A stretch of 36,743 nucleotides of DNA from Candidatus Rokuibacteriota bacterium (GCA_016209635.1 JACQWC010000151.1:1-36743); one strand, 5' to 3'; counted from the stretch's first letter, positions 1-8,687 are shown. Notes: generated from the sequence alone by a model not told the origin. Numbers and translations: made by a program.

Positions 1-73
1 CCCCCGCCCCCCGCGCTCGTACCATCCGCCCCCGTGCCCGCCGCCCCGTGTCGTGGCCACGTGACGCTTCCAG

Positions 74-1165
74 ATGTCTCGCGAGCCCATGACGGCTGGC
101 ATCCGGGTCACGGATCTGGTGAAGCGGTTCGGCGGCGTCCCCGCCGTCGACCACGTCTCCTTCGAGGTCGGCAAGGGGGAGTTCGTCTCGCTGCTCGGCC
201 CGTCGGGCTGCGGGAAGACCACGACCCTCCGGTGCATCGGCGGCTACGAGCGTCCCACCGGAGGCACGATCGAGATCGCCGGGAAGATCGTCAACGACGT
301 GCCGGTCCATCGCCGCGAGATCGGCATGGTCTTCCAGAACTACGCGCTCTTTCCCCACAAGACGGTCGCGGAGAACGTCGGCTTCGCGCTGAAGATGCGG
401 GGCGCCCCCCGGGACGAGCGACGCGTGCGTGTCGGGGAGGCGCTGGACCTCGTGGAGATGCCGGGCTACGAGGACCGCTACCCCGCGCAGCTCTCGAGCG
501 GCCAGCGGCAGCGCGTGGCGCTGGCGCGCGCCCTCATCCACCGCCCGTCCGTGCTGCTGCTCGACGAGCCCCTGGCGAACCTCGACCGGAAGCTCCGGCA
601 GACCATGCGCGTGGAGCTCAAGCTCATCCAGGAACGGGTGGGGATCAGCACGATCTTCGTCACGCACGATCAGGAGGAGGCGCTCGTCATGTCCGACCGC
701 ATCGCGGTGATGGAGGGCGGGCGCATCCACCAGCTCGCGACCCCGAGCGAGACCTACCATCGTCCGGCGACGAGCTTCGTCGCCACCTTCATCGGCGAGA
801 CCAACTTCCTCGAAGGCGAGGTCACCGCGGTCGAGGCGGGGCAGGCGCGCGTGCGGGTCGCGGGCGACCGCGTGCTCACCGTCGAGGCGGCCGACGGCTG
901 CACGCCGGGGCGCCGCGTGGGCGTGACGGTCCGGCCCGAGCGCATCGACATCGCCCGGGAGGCGCCGGCCGGCGCGCCGAACCTCGCCACGGGCCGGATC
1001 GAGTTCGTGACCTACCTCGGCTCCATCGCGAGCTACCGGATCCTCGTGGGCGGGGGCCAGCGGATCCACGTGACCCAGCCCATCGCGGGCGACCGGGCGC
1101 CCTTCGGCGAGGGCGAGACGGTCGCCATCTGGTGGGCACCGGACCGGGGGCTCATCGTTGTCTGA
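74..1165 (+). CDS. ABC importer ATP-binding subunit (PotA/FbpC-like)
   Basis: This 363-residue cytoplasmic ATPase would power import through the two permeases encoded next. The sequence shows Walker A GPSGCGKTT (42-50), Q-loop Q88, signature LSSGQ (140-144), Walker B VLLLDE (160-165) and switch His198 in THDQEEA. The region after about residue 240 resembles the TOBE domain of the polyamine/iron/thiamine/sulfonate importer class. The stop overlaps the next start, so the three transport genes are coupled. An in-frame ATG at 89 is an equally possible start; neither has a strong ribosome site. No binding-protein gene is visible and it may lie left of the window. Family assignment is secure; the substrate is unknown. 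Confidence 0.95.
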   Translation: MSREPMTAGIRVTDLVKRFGGVPAVDHVSFEVGKGEFVSLLGPSGCGKTTTLRCIGGYERPTGGTIEIAGKIVNDVPVHRREIGMVFQNYALFPHKTVAENVGFALKMRGAPRDERRVRVGEALDLVEMPGYEDRYPAQLSSGQRQRVALARALIHRPSVLLLDEPLANLDRKLRQTMRVELKLIQERVGISTIFVTHDQEEALVMSDRIAVMEGGRIHQLATPSETYHRPATSFVATFIGETNFLEGEVTAVEAGQARVRVAGDRVLTVEAADGCTPGRRVGVTVRPERIDIAREAPAGAPNLATGRIEFVTYLGSIASYRILVGGGQRIHVTQPIAGDRAPFGEGETVAIWWAPDRGLIVV

Positions 1166-2111
1166 GGCCGCCACGGCCCTCCCCGTCCGGAACCGCGCCG
1201 GGCTTCGCCGGAGGCTCGGCGACCTCGTGGTGAGCGCTGCCCGGTACCGCCGGTTCCTCCTGCTCTCGCCGGTCGCCGTGTTCTTCCTCGCCTTCTTCCT
1301 CTTCCCGCTGGTTTCCCTCTGGCGCGTGAGCTTCGCGCGAAACCCGGGGGGCACGGGGTACGGCGAGGGCACGCCCTTCTACATCCCCGGGACGTGGACG
1401 CTCGACAACTACGTCCGCTTCTTCACCGACGGCTTCTTCCTCCAGCTCTCGCTGTTCACGCTCGAGCTGGGGGTCCTCACGGCGATCGCGACGACGCTCG
1501 TCTCGTACGCGCTGGCCTATCAGATCTACCGGGCGCGGCCGCTGGTGAAGAGCGGGCTCCTGATGGTCGTCATCCTCCCGAAGTTCACGAACGTCCTGGT
1601 GCTGATGTACGGCTTCCTCGTCGTCTTCGGCGCCAACGGCCTCCTGAACCGCCTGCTCATGACGCTCGGGATCACGCGCGAGCCGATCCAGATGGTCTAC
1701 AACCTCTTCGCGGTCATCCTGGGGGAGATCGTGCTGATCCTCCCGTACTGCGTCCTGGTCATCGCCGCCGTCCTCCACGCGATCGACCCGTCGCTCCAGG
1801 ACGCGGCGCGCGGCCTCGGCGCGGGGCCGGCGCGGGTGTTCTGGGAGGTGACGCTCCCGCTCTCGCTGCCCGCCGTCTGGGTGTCGGTGCTGCTGAGCTT
1901 CATCTGGGGCGTCGGCGCCTTCGTGGCGCCCTACCTCCTGGGCAAGCCGGAACTCTACACGCTCGCCATCGAGGTGGACCGCCAGACCAACTGGCGGCTC
2001 AACTGGGCCATGGGGGCGGCCGTCGCGTTCGTCCTCATGGGCATCATTCTCGTGCTGGTCCTCGTGTTCATGCGGTTCCAGCGCGAGCCGGTCGCCGAGC
2101 CGTCCGCGTGA
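1158..2111 (+). CDS. ABC importer permease 1 (PotB-like)
   Basis: This 317-residue inner-membrane permease belongs to the binding-protein-dependent transport family. A first membrane segment spans about residues 33-54 after a basic N-terminus, and several more hydrophobic segments follow. The EAA loop that docks on the ATPase is visible at 215-236 (DAARGLGAGP, then FWEVTLPL). The start is a TTG inside the end of the ATPase gene; an 8-base overlap supports translational coupling, and no better start is seen. It should pair with the next permease as a heterodimer. The substrate cannot be read from the sequence. Confidence 0.92.
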   Translation: MSEAATALPVRNRAGLRRRLGDLVVSAARYRRFLLLSPVAVFFLAFFLFPLVSLWRVSFARNPGGTGYGEGTPFYIPGTWTLDNYVRFFTDGFFLQLSLFTLELGVLTAIATTLVSYALAYQIYRARPLVKSGLLMVVILPKFTNVLVLMYGFLVVFGANGLLNRLLMTLGITREPIQMVYNLFAVILGEIVLILPYCVLVIAAVLHAIDPSLQDAARGLGAGPARVFWEVTLPLSLPAVWVSVLLSFIWGVGAFVAPYLLGKPELYTLAIEVDRQTNWRLNWAMGAAVAFVLMGIILVLVLVFMRFQREPVAEPSA

Positions 2112-2905
2112 TCGCGCGGGTGGCCGTGGTGGGCCTCACCGTCGTGAACGGCCTCACGGTGGGCCTGCTCCTGATCCCGCTGGTGACATCGCTGCTCGTC
2201 TCCCTCACGCCGTCGGAGTTCATCGCGCTGCCGACCGACCGGATCTCCCTCCGATGGTACGAGCAGTTCTTCGGCGATTTCCGCTGGATGTCCGCGCTCA
2301 TGAACACGCTCACCGTGGCCGGGCTCACGATGGTGATCTCTTTCCCCGTGGGGCTCCTCGCGGCGCTCGCGTTCACCCGGTACCACCTGCGCTGGCGGGC
2401 GGTGGCGAACACGACGATCATGCTCCCGCTCTTCGTGCCGGCGGTGATCCTCGGGATCGGCTCCCTGACCTTCCACCGGACGATCGGGATCTGGGGGACC
2501 TCGCTCTCGCTCGCCGTCGCCCACTCGCTCTGGGCCGTGCCGCTGGTCTTCGTCGTGCTCAAGTCCACGCTCGGCGGGGTGGACCGGTCGGTGGAGGAGG
2601 CCGCGGCGGGCCTCGGCGCGAACCCGCTCCGGGTCTTCTGGGAGATCACGCTGCCGCTCATCGCGCCGGGCGTGTTCGTCGGGCTCCTCTTCGCCTTCAT
2701 CATCTCGGTGAACGAGTTCATCATGTCGCTGTTCCTCTCGACGCCGAGGACGCGCACGCTGCCCGTCGCGATCTGGCCGCAGATCCGCTACCTCCTGACG
2801 CCGATCGTCGCGGCGGCCTCGAGCGTCATCATCGTGATCACGCTCGTGATCCTCGGCGTGGCGGCGAAGCTCATGAATGTCCGGCGGCTGGTCGAGTACC
2901 GATGA
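2108..2905 (+). CDS. ABC importer permease 2 (PotC-like)
   Basis: This 265-residue permease is the second membrane subunit of the importer. Hydrophobic segments start at about residues 5-33 and continue to the C-terminus. The EAA loop is at 163-186 (EEAAAGLGANP, then FWEITLPL) and closely resembles that of the first permease. I chose the GTG at 2108 because it forms a GTGA overlap with the stop of the preceding gene and the protein then starts at the first membrane segment. The reading frame stays open far upstream, but that part is a shadow of permease 1. A 40-base gap follows before the crotonase gene. Confidence 0.92.
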   Translation: MIARVAVVGLTVVNGLTVGLLLIPLVTSLLVSLTPSEFIALPTDRISLRWYEQFFGDFRWMSALMNTLTVAGLTMVISFPVGLLAALAFTRYHLRWRAVANTTIMLPLFVPAVILGIGSLTFHRTIGIWGTSLSLAVAHSLWAVPLVFVVLKSTLGGVDRSVEEAAAGLGANPLRVFWEITLPLIAPGVFVGLLFAFIISVNEFIMSLFLSTPRTRTLPVAIWPQIRYLLTPIVAAASSVIIVITLVILGVAAKLMNVRRLVEYR

Positions 2906-2945
2906 GCGTCGCCGCGAAGCCCCCTCGGCGGGCGGAGGAGGAGAC

Positions 2946-3743
2946 ATGAACGCGACGGACGTCCTGCTGCGCCGGCAGGCGGGCGGCGTGCTGACGCTCA
3001 CCCTCAACCGACCGAAGAAGCTGAACGCGATGTCGTACGAGGTCTTCGAGGCCCTCGACGCGGCGGTCGGCGACGCGCGGGGCGACCGCGCGGTGCGCGT
3101 GGTCGTCGTGACGGGCGCCGGTCCCTTCTTCTCGGCGGGCGCCGACATCAGCATGGTGAGGGAGTTCTCCGATCCCGATCTGCCGGCCGAGGCCTTCAGG
3201 ACGAAGATCCGGCGTCTCCAGTCGGTCTTCGACCGGCTCGAGCAGCTCGAGAAACCGGTGGTCGCGGCGATCAACGGGCCCTGCGTGGGCGGGGCGGTCG
3301 ATCTCGTCCTGGCGTGCGATCTCAGGATCGCCGCGGAGGAGGCGTTCTTCCTGGTGCCGGAGGTCCGCCTCGGGCTGATCCCCGATCTGGGCGCCACGCA
3401 GCGGCTGCCGCGCATCGTCGGCGTCGGGCGCGCCAAGGAAATGATCCTGACGGGCCGCCGCTTCACCGCCGAGGAGTGCCGCGCGATGGGACTGGTCAAC
3501 CGCGTGGTCCCCCTCCGGGGGCTCGAGGACGCCGTCGCCGCGATGGCCGCCGAGCTGCAGGAGGGGGGGCCGCTCGCGGTCGGCGCCGCCAAGCAGGCCA
3601 TCGACCTCGCGTGGGCGACCGATCTGCGGTCGGGCGAGGAGTTCGAGGCCTTCGCCCAGGCGCCGCTCTACCGGAGCCAGGACGCGCGCGAGGGGTACGC
3701 GGCGTTCGTCGAGAAGCGCGCGCCCCGGTGGACGGGACGATGA
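2946..3743 (+). CDS. Crotonase family, dienoyl-CoA isomerase-like
   Basis: This 265-residue member of the enoyl-CoA hydratase/isomerase superfamily acts on CoA thioesters in the cytoplasm. The oxyanion-hole regions are SAGADI (63-68) and VGGAVD (114-119). The first catalytic Glu of enoyl-CoA hydratase is replaced by Asp119. Glu139 in VPEVRLG and Asp147 in IPDLG complete an Asp-Glu-Asp set like that of delta3,5-delta2,4-dienoyl-CoA isomerase (ECH1 family), and the surrounding sequence also looks like that family. An isomerase is therefore more likely than a hydratase. The start at 2946 has GGAGGAGG just upstream. Its stop overlaps the next start (ATGA). It likely works in the same CoA pathway as the following genes. 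Confidence 0.9.
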   Translation: MNATDVLLRRQAGGVLTLTLNRPKKLNAMSYEVFEALDAAVGDARGDRAVRVVVVTGAGPFFSAGADISMVREFSDPDLPAEAFRTKIRRLQSVFDRLEQLEKPVVAAINGPCVGGAVDLVLACDLRIAAEEAFFLVPEVRLGLIPDLGATQRLPRIVGVGRAKEMILTGRRFTAEECRAMGLVNRVVPLRGLEDAVAAMAAELQEGGPLAVGAAKQAIDLAWATDLRSGEEFEAFAQAPLYRSQDAREGYAAFVEKRAPRWTGR

Positions 3744-4954
3744 GCGCGATGCGGGAAGCGCCGCGGCTCCTCGAGGGTCTGCGCATGCTCGATCTCTCCG
3801 CGGAGCTTCGCGGCGCCTACTGCGGCCGCCTCCTCGCAGAGTACGGCGCCGAGGTGATCCTCGTAGAGGCGCCCGACGGGAACCCGTGGCGGCACGTCGG
3901 CCCCTTCGCGGGGGACGATCCCCATCCCGAGAAGAGCGTCGCCTTCCTCCACTACTACGCGGGCCGGCGGAGCGTCGCGATCGATCTCGCCGATGCGCGC
4001 GGCCGCGACCTTCTGCTGGCGCTGACGGCCACTGCGGACGTGCTCCTCGAGGACATGCTGCCGGCCAGGCGAAAGGCGCTCGGCCTGAGCGCCGCGATGC
4101 TCGCCGTGGCGAACCCCCGGCTCATCCTCGCGTCGCTCACGCCGTTCGGCCAGACTGGCCCCGAGCGTGACAGCGCCGGTGGGGATCTCGTCGCGACGGC
4201 GGCGGGGGGGCTCGCCGCGCTCACGGGCGATCCGGCGCGCGCGCCGCTCCGACCGGGCGGTGACCAGGGCGAGCACATCACGGCGCTCCACGGGGCGGTG
4301 GCGGTGCTGGGGGCGGTGCTCGCGCGCGACGCCGGAGGCGCGCCCGCCCGCGTCGACGTGTCGGCGCAGGAGTGCGTCGCCTCGGTGCTCGAGAACGCGA
4401 TGGAGTTCGCGCTCCTCGAGGGCCGGACGGTCGCGCGCCAGAACGGTCGCCACCCGATCAGCTGGCCCGGGCGAGTCTTCCCCTGCGCCGACGGGCACGT
4501 CGTGATCAGCTGCGGCTCGGCGCCCCAGGCCCGCGCCTGCTTCGCGCTCGTCGACGACCACGCGATGGCCGCCGATCCCGTGCTCGAGGACCGCGACGTC
4601 CGCCGCGCGAACGCCGACGGGCTCGAGGCGCGGCTCATCGAGCGGTTCCGCGACCGGGAGAAGGACGACCTCTTCCACCGCGGCCAGGCGCTCGGGATCC
4701 CGATCGGGGTCGTCCACGACGCGGAGACGCTCCTGCGCGATCCGCAGCTCCTCGCCTACGGCTTCTTCCGGGACGTGGAGCATCCCGACGCGGGCGTGTT
4801 CACCGACGTGGGAGCGCCGTTCCGCGTCGACGGGGCGGCGCCGCCCCTCGGGAGAGCGCCGCGCCTCGGCGAGCACACGGCCGAGATCCTCGAGGCGATC
4901 GGCGTGGACGCGGGCGCGCGCGCGGCGCTCGAGGACGAGGGGGTGATCCGGTGA
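3740..4954 (+). CDS. Family III CoA-transferase (CaiB/BaiF), copy 1
   Basis: This 404-residue protein resembles formyl-CoA:oxalate, carnitine and benzylsuccinate CoA-transferases, which move CoA between carboxylic acids through an aspartyl-CoA anhydride. The N-terminal motif LLEGLRMLDLS (10-20) and the long family III fold are clear. Asp175 in RPGGDQGEH is at the place of the catalytic Asp. The ATG at 3740 forms an ATGA overlap with the crotonase stop. The usual ENF/ENY motif is changed (LLEDMLPAR, 102-110), so this copy is more divergent than the next one. The two adjacent copies could form a heteromer, as BbsE/BbsF do, but this is inferred only from position. Confidence 0.92.
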   Translation: MSAMREAPRLLEGLRMLDLSAELRGAYCGRLLAEYGAEVILVEAPDGNPWRHVGPFAGDDPHPEKSVAFLHYYAGRRSVAIDLADARGRDLLLALTATADVLLEDMLPARRKALGLSAAMLAVANPRLILASLTPFGQTGPERDSAGGDLVATAAGGLAALTGDPARAPLRPGGDQGEHITALHGAVAVLGAVLARDAGGAPARVDVSAQECVASVLENAMEFALLEGRTVARQNGRHPISWPGRVFPCADGHVVISCGSAPQARACFALVDDHAMAADPVLEDRDVRRANADGLEARLIERFRDREKDDLFHRGQALGIPIGVVHDAETLLRDPQLLAYGFFRDVEHPDAGVFTDVGAPFRVDGAAPPLGRAPRLGEHTAEILEAIGVDAGARAALEDEGVIR

Positions 4955-6141
4955 AGCGCGCGCTCCTGCTCCCGGGGATCCGCGTCATCGACCTGTCGAC
5001 CGCCTACGCGGGCCCCTACGCGGGCAAGCTCCTCGGCGACCTCGGCGCCGACGTGATCCACGTGGAGACGGCGGAGCGGCTCGACATCATGCGGAACTAC
5101 CCGCCCTACCTCGCGGACGACGGGCTCGACCGGAGCGGCACGTTCGCGTCGCTCAACCGGAACAAGCGCGGCATCACGCTGAACCTCAAGCGCGCCGGCG
5201 CGCGCCGGGTCATGGAGCGGCTCGTGCAGTCCGCGGACGTGCTGCTCGAGAACTACACGCCGCGCGTGCTCCCGTCCCTCGGGTTCCCGTGGGCGCGGCT
5301 CGCGGAGCTGAACCCGCGGCTCGTGTACTGCACGATGCCCGGCTTCGGGATCGAGGGGCCGCACCGCGACTACCGGAGCTACGGGCCGACGCTGGAGGGG
5401 CAGAGCGGGATCGCGGCGATGACGGGGTACGAGGACGAGCCGCCGCTCCGGATGGGGTGCTCGTACCCCGACATGGTGGGCGGCGTGACCGCGGCCTTCG
5501 CGATCCTGGCGGCGCTCCGGCAGCGTACCAGGACCGGACGGGGCGCGATGGTCGAGGTGCCGCAGCAGCAGGCGGCCGCCGCGCTCACCGGGATCGCCCT
5601 CGGCGAGTGGACGCTCAACAAGCGGCTCCAGGGGCGCATGGGCAACGCGCATCCCTGGTTCGTTCCCCACAACGTCTACCGGTGCGCGGGCGACGACCGG
5701 TGGATCGCGATCGTCGTCCGCGACGACGCGGCCTGGGCGCGGCTCGGGGCCCTGGTGGATCTCCCGCCGATGGAGGGCGGCGAGCGGCGGCTCCGGCGCG
5801 CCGAGATCGACGCCGCGGTCGCGCGCTGGACCGCGACGCGGGACGCCGACGCCGCCTTCGCCGAGCTCCGGGCCCTCGGCGTGGAAGCGTCCCCGGTGCG
5901 GCGGGCCCTCGATCTGGTGGACGATCCCCACCTGGCCGCGCGCGGCTTCGTCGAGCCGGTCGGCCACCCGGTGGTCGGCCCGCGGCCGTACGCCGGTCCC
6001 CCCTGGCAGCTCCTCGGCGTCCCGACGGCGGAGCACGCGCCGGCGCCCTGTCTCGGTGAGCACACCGAGCGCCTGCTCGCGGGGCTGGGCTTTCCGCCCG
6101 ACGAGATCGCGCGGCTCGGGGACGAGGGCGCGCTCGCGTGA
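4951..6141 (+). CDS. Family III CoA-transferase (CaiB/BaiF), copy 2
   Basis: This 396-residue CoA-transferase is a paralogue of the preceding gene. It keeps the N-terminal GIRVIDLSTAYAGPYAGK (9-26), the LLENYTPRV motif (98-106) and the candidate catalytic Asp174 in SYPDMVGG. The GTG start at 4951 forms a GTGA overlap with the stop of copy 1, and its own stop overlaps the next gene in the same way. Tight coupling of two family III genes suggests either a two-subunit enzyme or two transfers in one pathway. The acyl donor and acceptor are unknown. Confidence 0.93.
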   Translation: MKRALLLPGIRVIDLSTAYAGPYAGKLLGDLGADVIHVETAERLDIMRNYPPYLADDGLDRSGTFASLNRNKRGITLNLKRAGARRVMERLVQSADVLLENYTPRVLPSLGFPWARLAELNPRLVYCTMPGFGIEGPHRDYRSYGPTLEGQSGIAAMTGYEDEPPLRMGCSYPDMVGGVTAAFAILAALRQRTRTGRGAMVEVPQQQAAAALTGIALGEWTLNKRLQGRMGNAHPWFVPHNVYRCAGDDRWIAIVVRDDAAWARLGALVDLPPMEGGERRLRRAEIDAAVARWTATRDADAAFAELRALGVEASPVRRALDLVDDPHLAARGFVEPVGHPVVGPRPYAGPPWQLLGVPTAEHAPAPCLGEHTERLLAGLGFPPDEIARLGDEGALA

Positions 6142-6965
6142 CCCGGCGCGTGATCGAGCCCGTCGTCCTGAACGCCCGGGAGCCCGCCGGCGCCTCGCGT
6201 CCGCTCGGCGAGCTCGGCGCGGAGCTGCGGACGCGGATCAACCGGATCATCGGAGCGCACGCGGATCCGGCGACGGGCTACCTCGACTACCGGGCGATCG
6301 GCGAGACGGCGGAGTTCCGCGGGTTCGTTGGGCTGACGGGCGGTCTCGCAACGGGTCGCCCGGAGGAGCTCCCGACGGCGGAGGCGCAGATCGCGTTCTG
6401 GGCGAACCTCTACAACGCGCTCACCCTCCACGCCATCGTGACCCTCGACATCCAGAACGGCGTCGGCGACGTCCACGAGTTCTTCAGGCGCGTCCAGTAC
6501 GACGTGGGCGGCGACCGGCTCTCCCTGCTCGACATCGAGCACGGCGTCCTCCGCCGGAACCGGCCGTCGCGGAACCAGCCGGCGCGGGTCTTCGGGCGGG
6601 GCGACCGGCGGCTCCGCTGGGTCGTCACCCGCTTCGACCCCCGCGTGCACTTCGCCCTCAACTGCGGCGCGCGCTCGTGCCCGCCCGTCCGCGCCTACGA
6701 CCCGCGGCAGCTCGATGGACAGCTCGACCTCGCGACGCGCGGGTTCGTCAACGCCGACGTCGAGATCGATCCGGCCGCCCGCTGCCTCACGCTCTCGCGC
6801 ATCTTCTACTGGTACGAGGACGACTTCGGCGACGTGCCCGGCTTCCTCCTCGCCCACCTCGATCCCGGTCCGGCGCGCGACTGGCTGGCCGCGCACCGAG
6901 GGGCGGTGACCCTCGTCCATCGCGCCTACGACTGGGACCTGAACGATGCCTCTGTCCGCGCCTGA
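6138..6965 (+). CDS. DUF547 domain protein
   Basis: This 275-residue protein carries the DUF547 signature: FWANLYNALTLH at 87-98, IEHGVLR at 133-139 and HFALNCGARSCPPVRAY at 171-187. Conserved His98, Cys176 and Cys181 could form an active site, since the family has been compared with papain-like peptidases; this is not established. No signal peptide or membrane segment is seen, although many DUF547 proteins are exported. The GTG start overlaps the CoA-transferase stop, and the end overlaps the next gene by 20 bases. Its presence inside a CoA-ester operon is unexplained. Function unknown. Confidence 0.85.
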   Translation: MTRRVIEPVVLNAREPAGASRPLGELGAELRTRINRIIGAHADPATGYLDYRAIGETAEFRGFVGLTGGLATGRPEELPTAEAQIAFWANLYNALTLHAIVTLDIQNGVGDVHEFFRRVQYDVGGDRLSLLDIEHGVLRRNRPSRNQPARVFGRGDRRLRWVVTRFDPRVHFALNCGARSCPPVRAYDPRQLDGQLDLATRGFVNADVEIDPAARCLTLSRIFYWYEDDFGDVPGFLLAHLDPGPARDWLAAHRGAVTLVHRAYDWDLNDASVRA

Positions 6966-8160
6966 AGTCGTCGTCGTGGGCTGCGGGCTCTCGAAGTTCG
7001 CCCCGGAGCGGGCCGACGGGACCCCGATCGACTGGATCGTCGAGGCGGCGCTCGCGGCGCTCGGCGAGGCCGGCGTCGAGCCGGGTGTGATCCAGCACTC
7101 GGTCGTCGCCTACGAGAGCGAGATCATCGCCAGGCAGCTCACGATGGGCCAGGTCGTCCAGGACGCCCTCGGCCTCTGCCCGCGGCCGAGCGTCCGCGTC
7201 GAGGCGGGCGGCGGGACCGGAGGTGCCGGGCTCCGGACAGCCTTTGCCTATCTCCGCGGTGGGCTCTGCGAGTCGCTCCTCGTCGTCGGCGCCGACGCGG
7301 TGGGCCGCCAGGTGCCGTCCACGACGGTGCGCCAGGTCTACGCGATGTCGGGCGACGTGGACTTCGAGATGGCGGCGGGCGGGTTCTTCTCCGCGTACTA
7401 CGCGCTCATGATGCGGGAGCACATGCGCCGCTACGGCACCACGGAGGCGCAGATGGCGCGCGTCTCGGTGAAGAACCACCGGAACGCGCTCTCGAACCCC
7501 ATGGCCGCGATGCCGCTCGCCCTCACGGTCGATGAGGTGCTGGGGTCCCCGCTCGTCGCCGCGCCCTACAAGCGGCTCGACTGCGCGGTCCTCGCCGACG
7601 GCGCCGCCGCGCTCCTGCTCGCGACCCCGCGCTGGGCGCGCGAGCACGCGCGCGGGTGGCGCGGTCGACCGCGCGTCGACTTCACCGGTTCGGGGTGCGG
7701 GACCGATCGCATGCGGCTCGGCGACCGGCCGCAGCCGTACCCGGGCCTCGCGCACTTCCGCGCGAAGCGCGAGGCCGCGCGCATGGCGTACGCGATGGCG
7801 GGCGTCCGCGAGCCGCGCCGCGAGCTGGACGTGGCCGAGGTGGCCGACCCGTACACGGGCGTGGAGCTCCAGTCCTACGAGGACCTGGGGTTCTGCGCGT
7901 ACGGCGAGAGCGGGCCGCTCACCGAGCGCGGCGTGTTCGATCTCGGCGGCGAGCTGCCGACGAACACGTCGGGCGGGCTGATCGGCCAGGGCGCGCCGCC
8001 GGGCGCGATGGGGCTCGCCCAGGCGGTGGAGATCGTGCGCCAGCTCCGCGGCGAGTGCCCCCGGGAGCGGCAGGTCCCGAACGCCCGGCGCGGGCTCGCG
8101 GACATCCACGGGGGCACGGCGAGCCTCTGCGTCGTCTCCATCTTCGAGCGGAGGAACTGA
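6946..8160 (+). CDS. Thiolase-fold protein lacking normal catalytic residues (Ltp2/SCPx-like)
   Basis: This 404-residue protein has the layout of the SCP2/lipid-transfer branch of thiolases (SYEDLGF at 310-316, HGGTASLC at 388-395). The nucleophilic Cys position is Gly89 (VEAGGGTGG, 85-93), and the His of the usual GHP motif is Ala350 (QGAPPGAMG, 348-356). A normal thiolytic reaction is therefore unlikely. Thiolase-fold proteins without the cysteines that pair with a DUF35 protein include the steroid side-chain aldolase Ltp2-ChsH2(DUF35), and a DUF35 gene follows directly here. A retro-aldol cleavage of a CoA ester is my best inference. The ATG at 6946 overlaps the previous gene by 20 bases. 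Confidence 0.85.
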   Translation: MPLSAPEVVVVGCGLSKFAPERADGTPIDWIVEAALAALGEAGVEPGVIQHSVVAYESEIIARQLTMGQVVQDALGLCPRPSVRVEAGGGTGGAGLRTAFAYLRGGLCESLLVVGADAVGRQVPSTTVRQVYAMSGDVDFEMAAGGFFSAYYALMMREHMRRYGTTEAQMARVSVKNHRNALSNPMAAMPLALTVDEVLGSPLVAAPYKRLDCAVLADGAAALLLATPRWAREHARGWRGRPRVDFTGSGCGTDRMRLGDRPQPYPGLAHFRAKREAARMAYAMAGVREPRRELDVAEVADPYTGVELQSYEDLGFCAYGESGPLTERGVFDLGGELPTNTSGGLIGQGAPPGAMGLAQAVEIVRQLRGECPRERQVPNARRGLADIHGGTASLCVVSIFERRN

Positions 8161-8162
8161 GC

Positions 8163-8687
8163 GTGGCCGAGCGCGTCGTCTCGAAGCTCAAGGTCGTGAC
8201 CCTGCCGGATCCGCTCGCGCGGCCGCCGGCCGAGGACCCGTGGCGGGAGTTCCGGCAGGTCGAGGTCATCGACCTCAAGCTCGAGTTCCGCTTCCGCCAC
8301 TCGCTCGGAAAGTACTCCCGATTCTTCCTCGAGCTGGAGCACCGCCGCCTCATGGCGACGCGCTGCCCCCGGTGCGGAGCCGTCTGGATGCCGCCCCGGC
8401 CGGCGTGCGGCAACGACCTCGTCGTGACCGAGTGGCTCGAGCTCCCCGGGCGCGGGACGCTCGCGGCGGCGACGGAGTGCGCGTACACCCTGACGACGGG
8501 CGGCGGCAAGGACCGGCTCGTGCTCGGCTACGTCGCGCTCGAGGGCGCCTCGACGCTCCTCCTCCAGCAGATCCGGAACTACGGCGACCCGCGCCGGCTG
8601 ACGGTCGGTCTCCCCGTGCGGGCCGTCTGGGCCGAGGGTCCGGTCAACCACCCGATGGAGCTCTTCTGGTTTGAGCCCGCGGACTGA
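8163..8687 (+). CDS. DUF35 OB-fold/zinc-ribbon acyl-CoA partner protein
   Basis: This 174-residue protein has the DUF35 arrangement: an N-terminal helical part, a rubredoxin-like zinc ribbon (Cys68-x2-Cys71, then Cys82) and an OB-fold from about residue 87. Such proteins bind CoA esters and form a complex with the thiolase-fold protein encoded beside them. The fourth zinc ligand, normally a Cys in CxxC, is Asp85 (ACGND), so the ribbon keeps only three cysteines. The GTG at 8163 starts two bases after the thiolase stop. The pairing with the preceding gene strongly suggests one enzyme complex. Confidence 0.87.
   Translation: MAERVVSKLKVVTLPDPLARPPAEDPWREFRQVEVIDLKLEFRFRHSLGKYSRFFLELEHRRLMATRCPRCGAVWMPPRPACGNDLVVTEWLELPGRGTLAAATECAYTLTTGGGKDRLVLGYVALEGASTLLLQQIRNYGDPRRLTVGLPVRAVWAEGPVNHPMELFWFEPAD

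Noticed and set aside
1-73. Left edge, searched for a promoter or the end of an upstream gene
   Set aside because: C-rich sequence without a recognisable promoter, ribosome site or coding tail; nothing can be supported.
2902-2949. Small ATG-started frame between permease 2 and the crotonase
   Set aside because: It has only 15 codons, overlaps the crotonase ribosome site and start, and shows no recognisable sequence.
6946-8160. Annotation as an ordinary acetyl-CoA acetyltransferase
   Set aside because: The nucleophile Cys and the GHP His are both missing (Gly89, Ala350), so the normal thiolase reaction is not supported.
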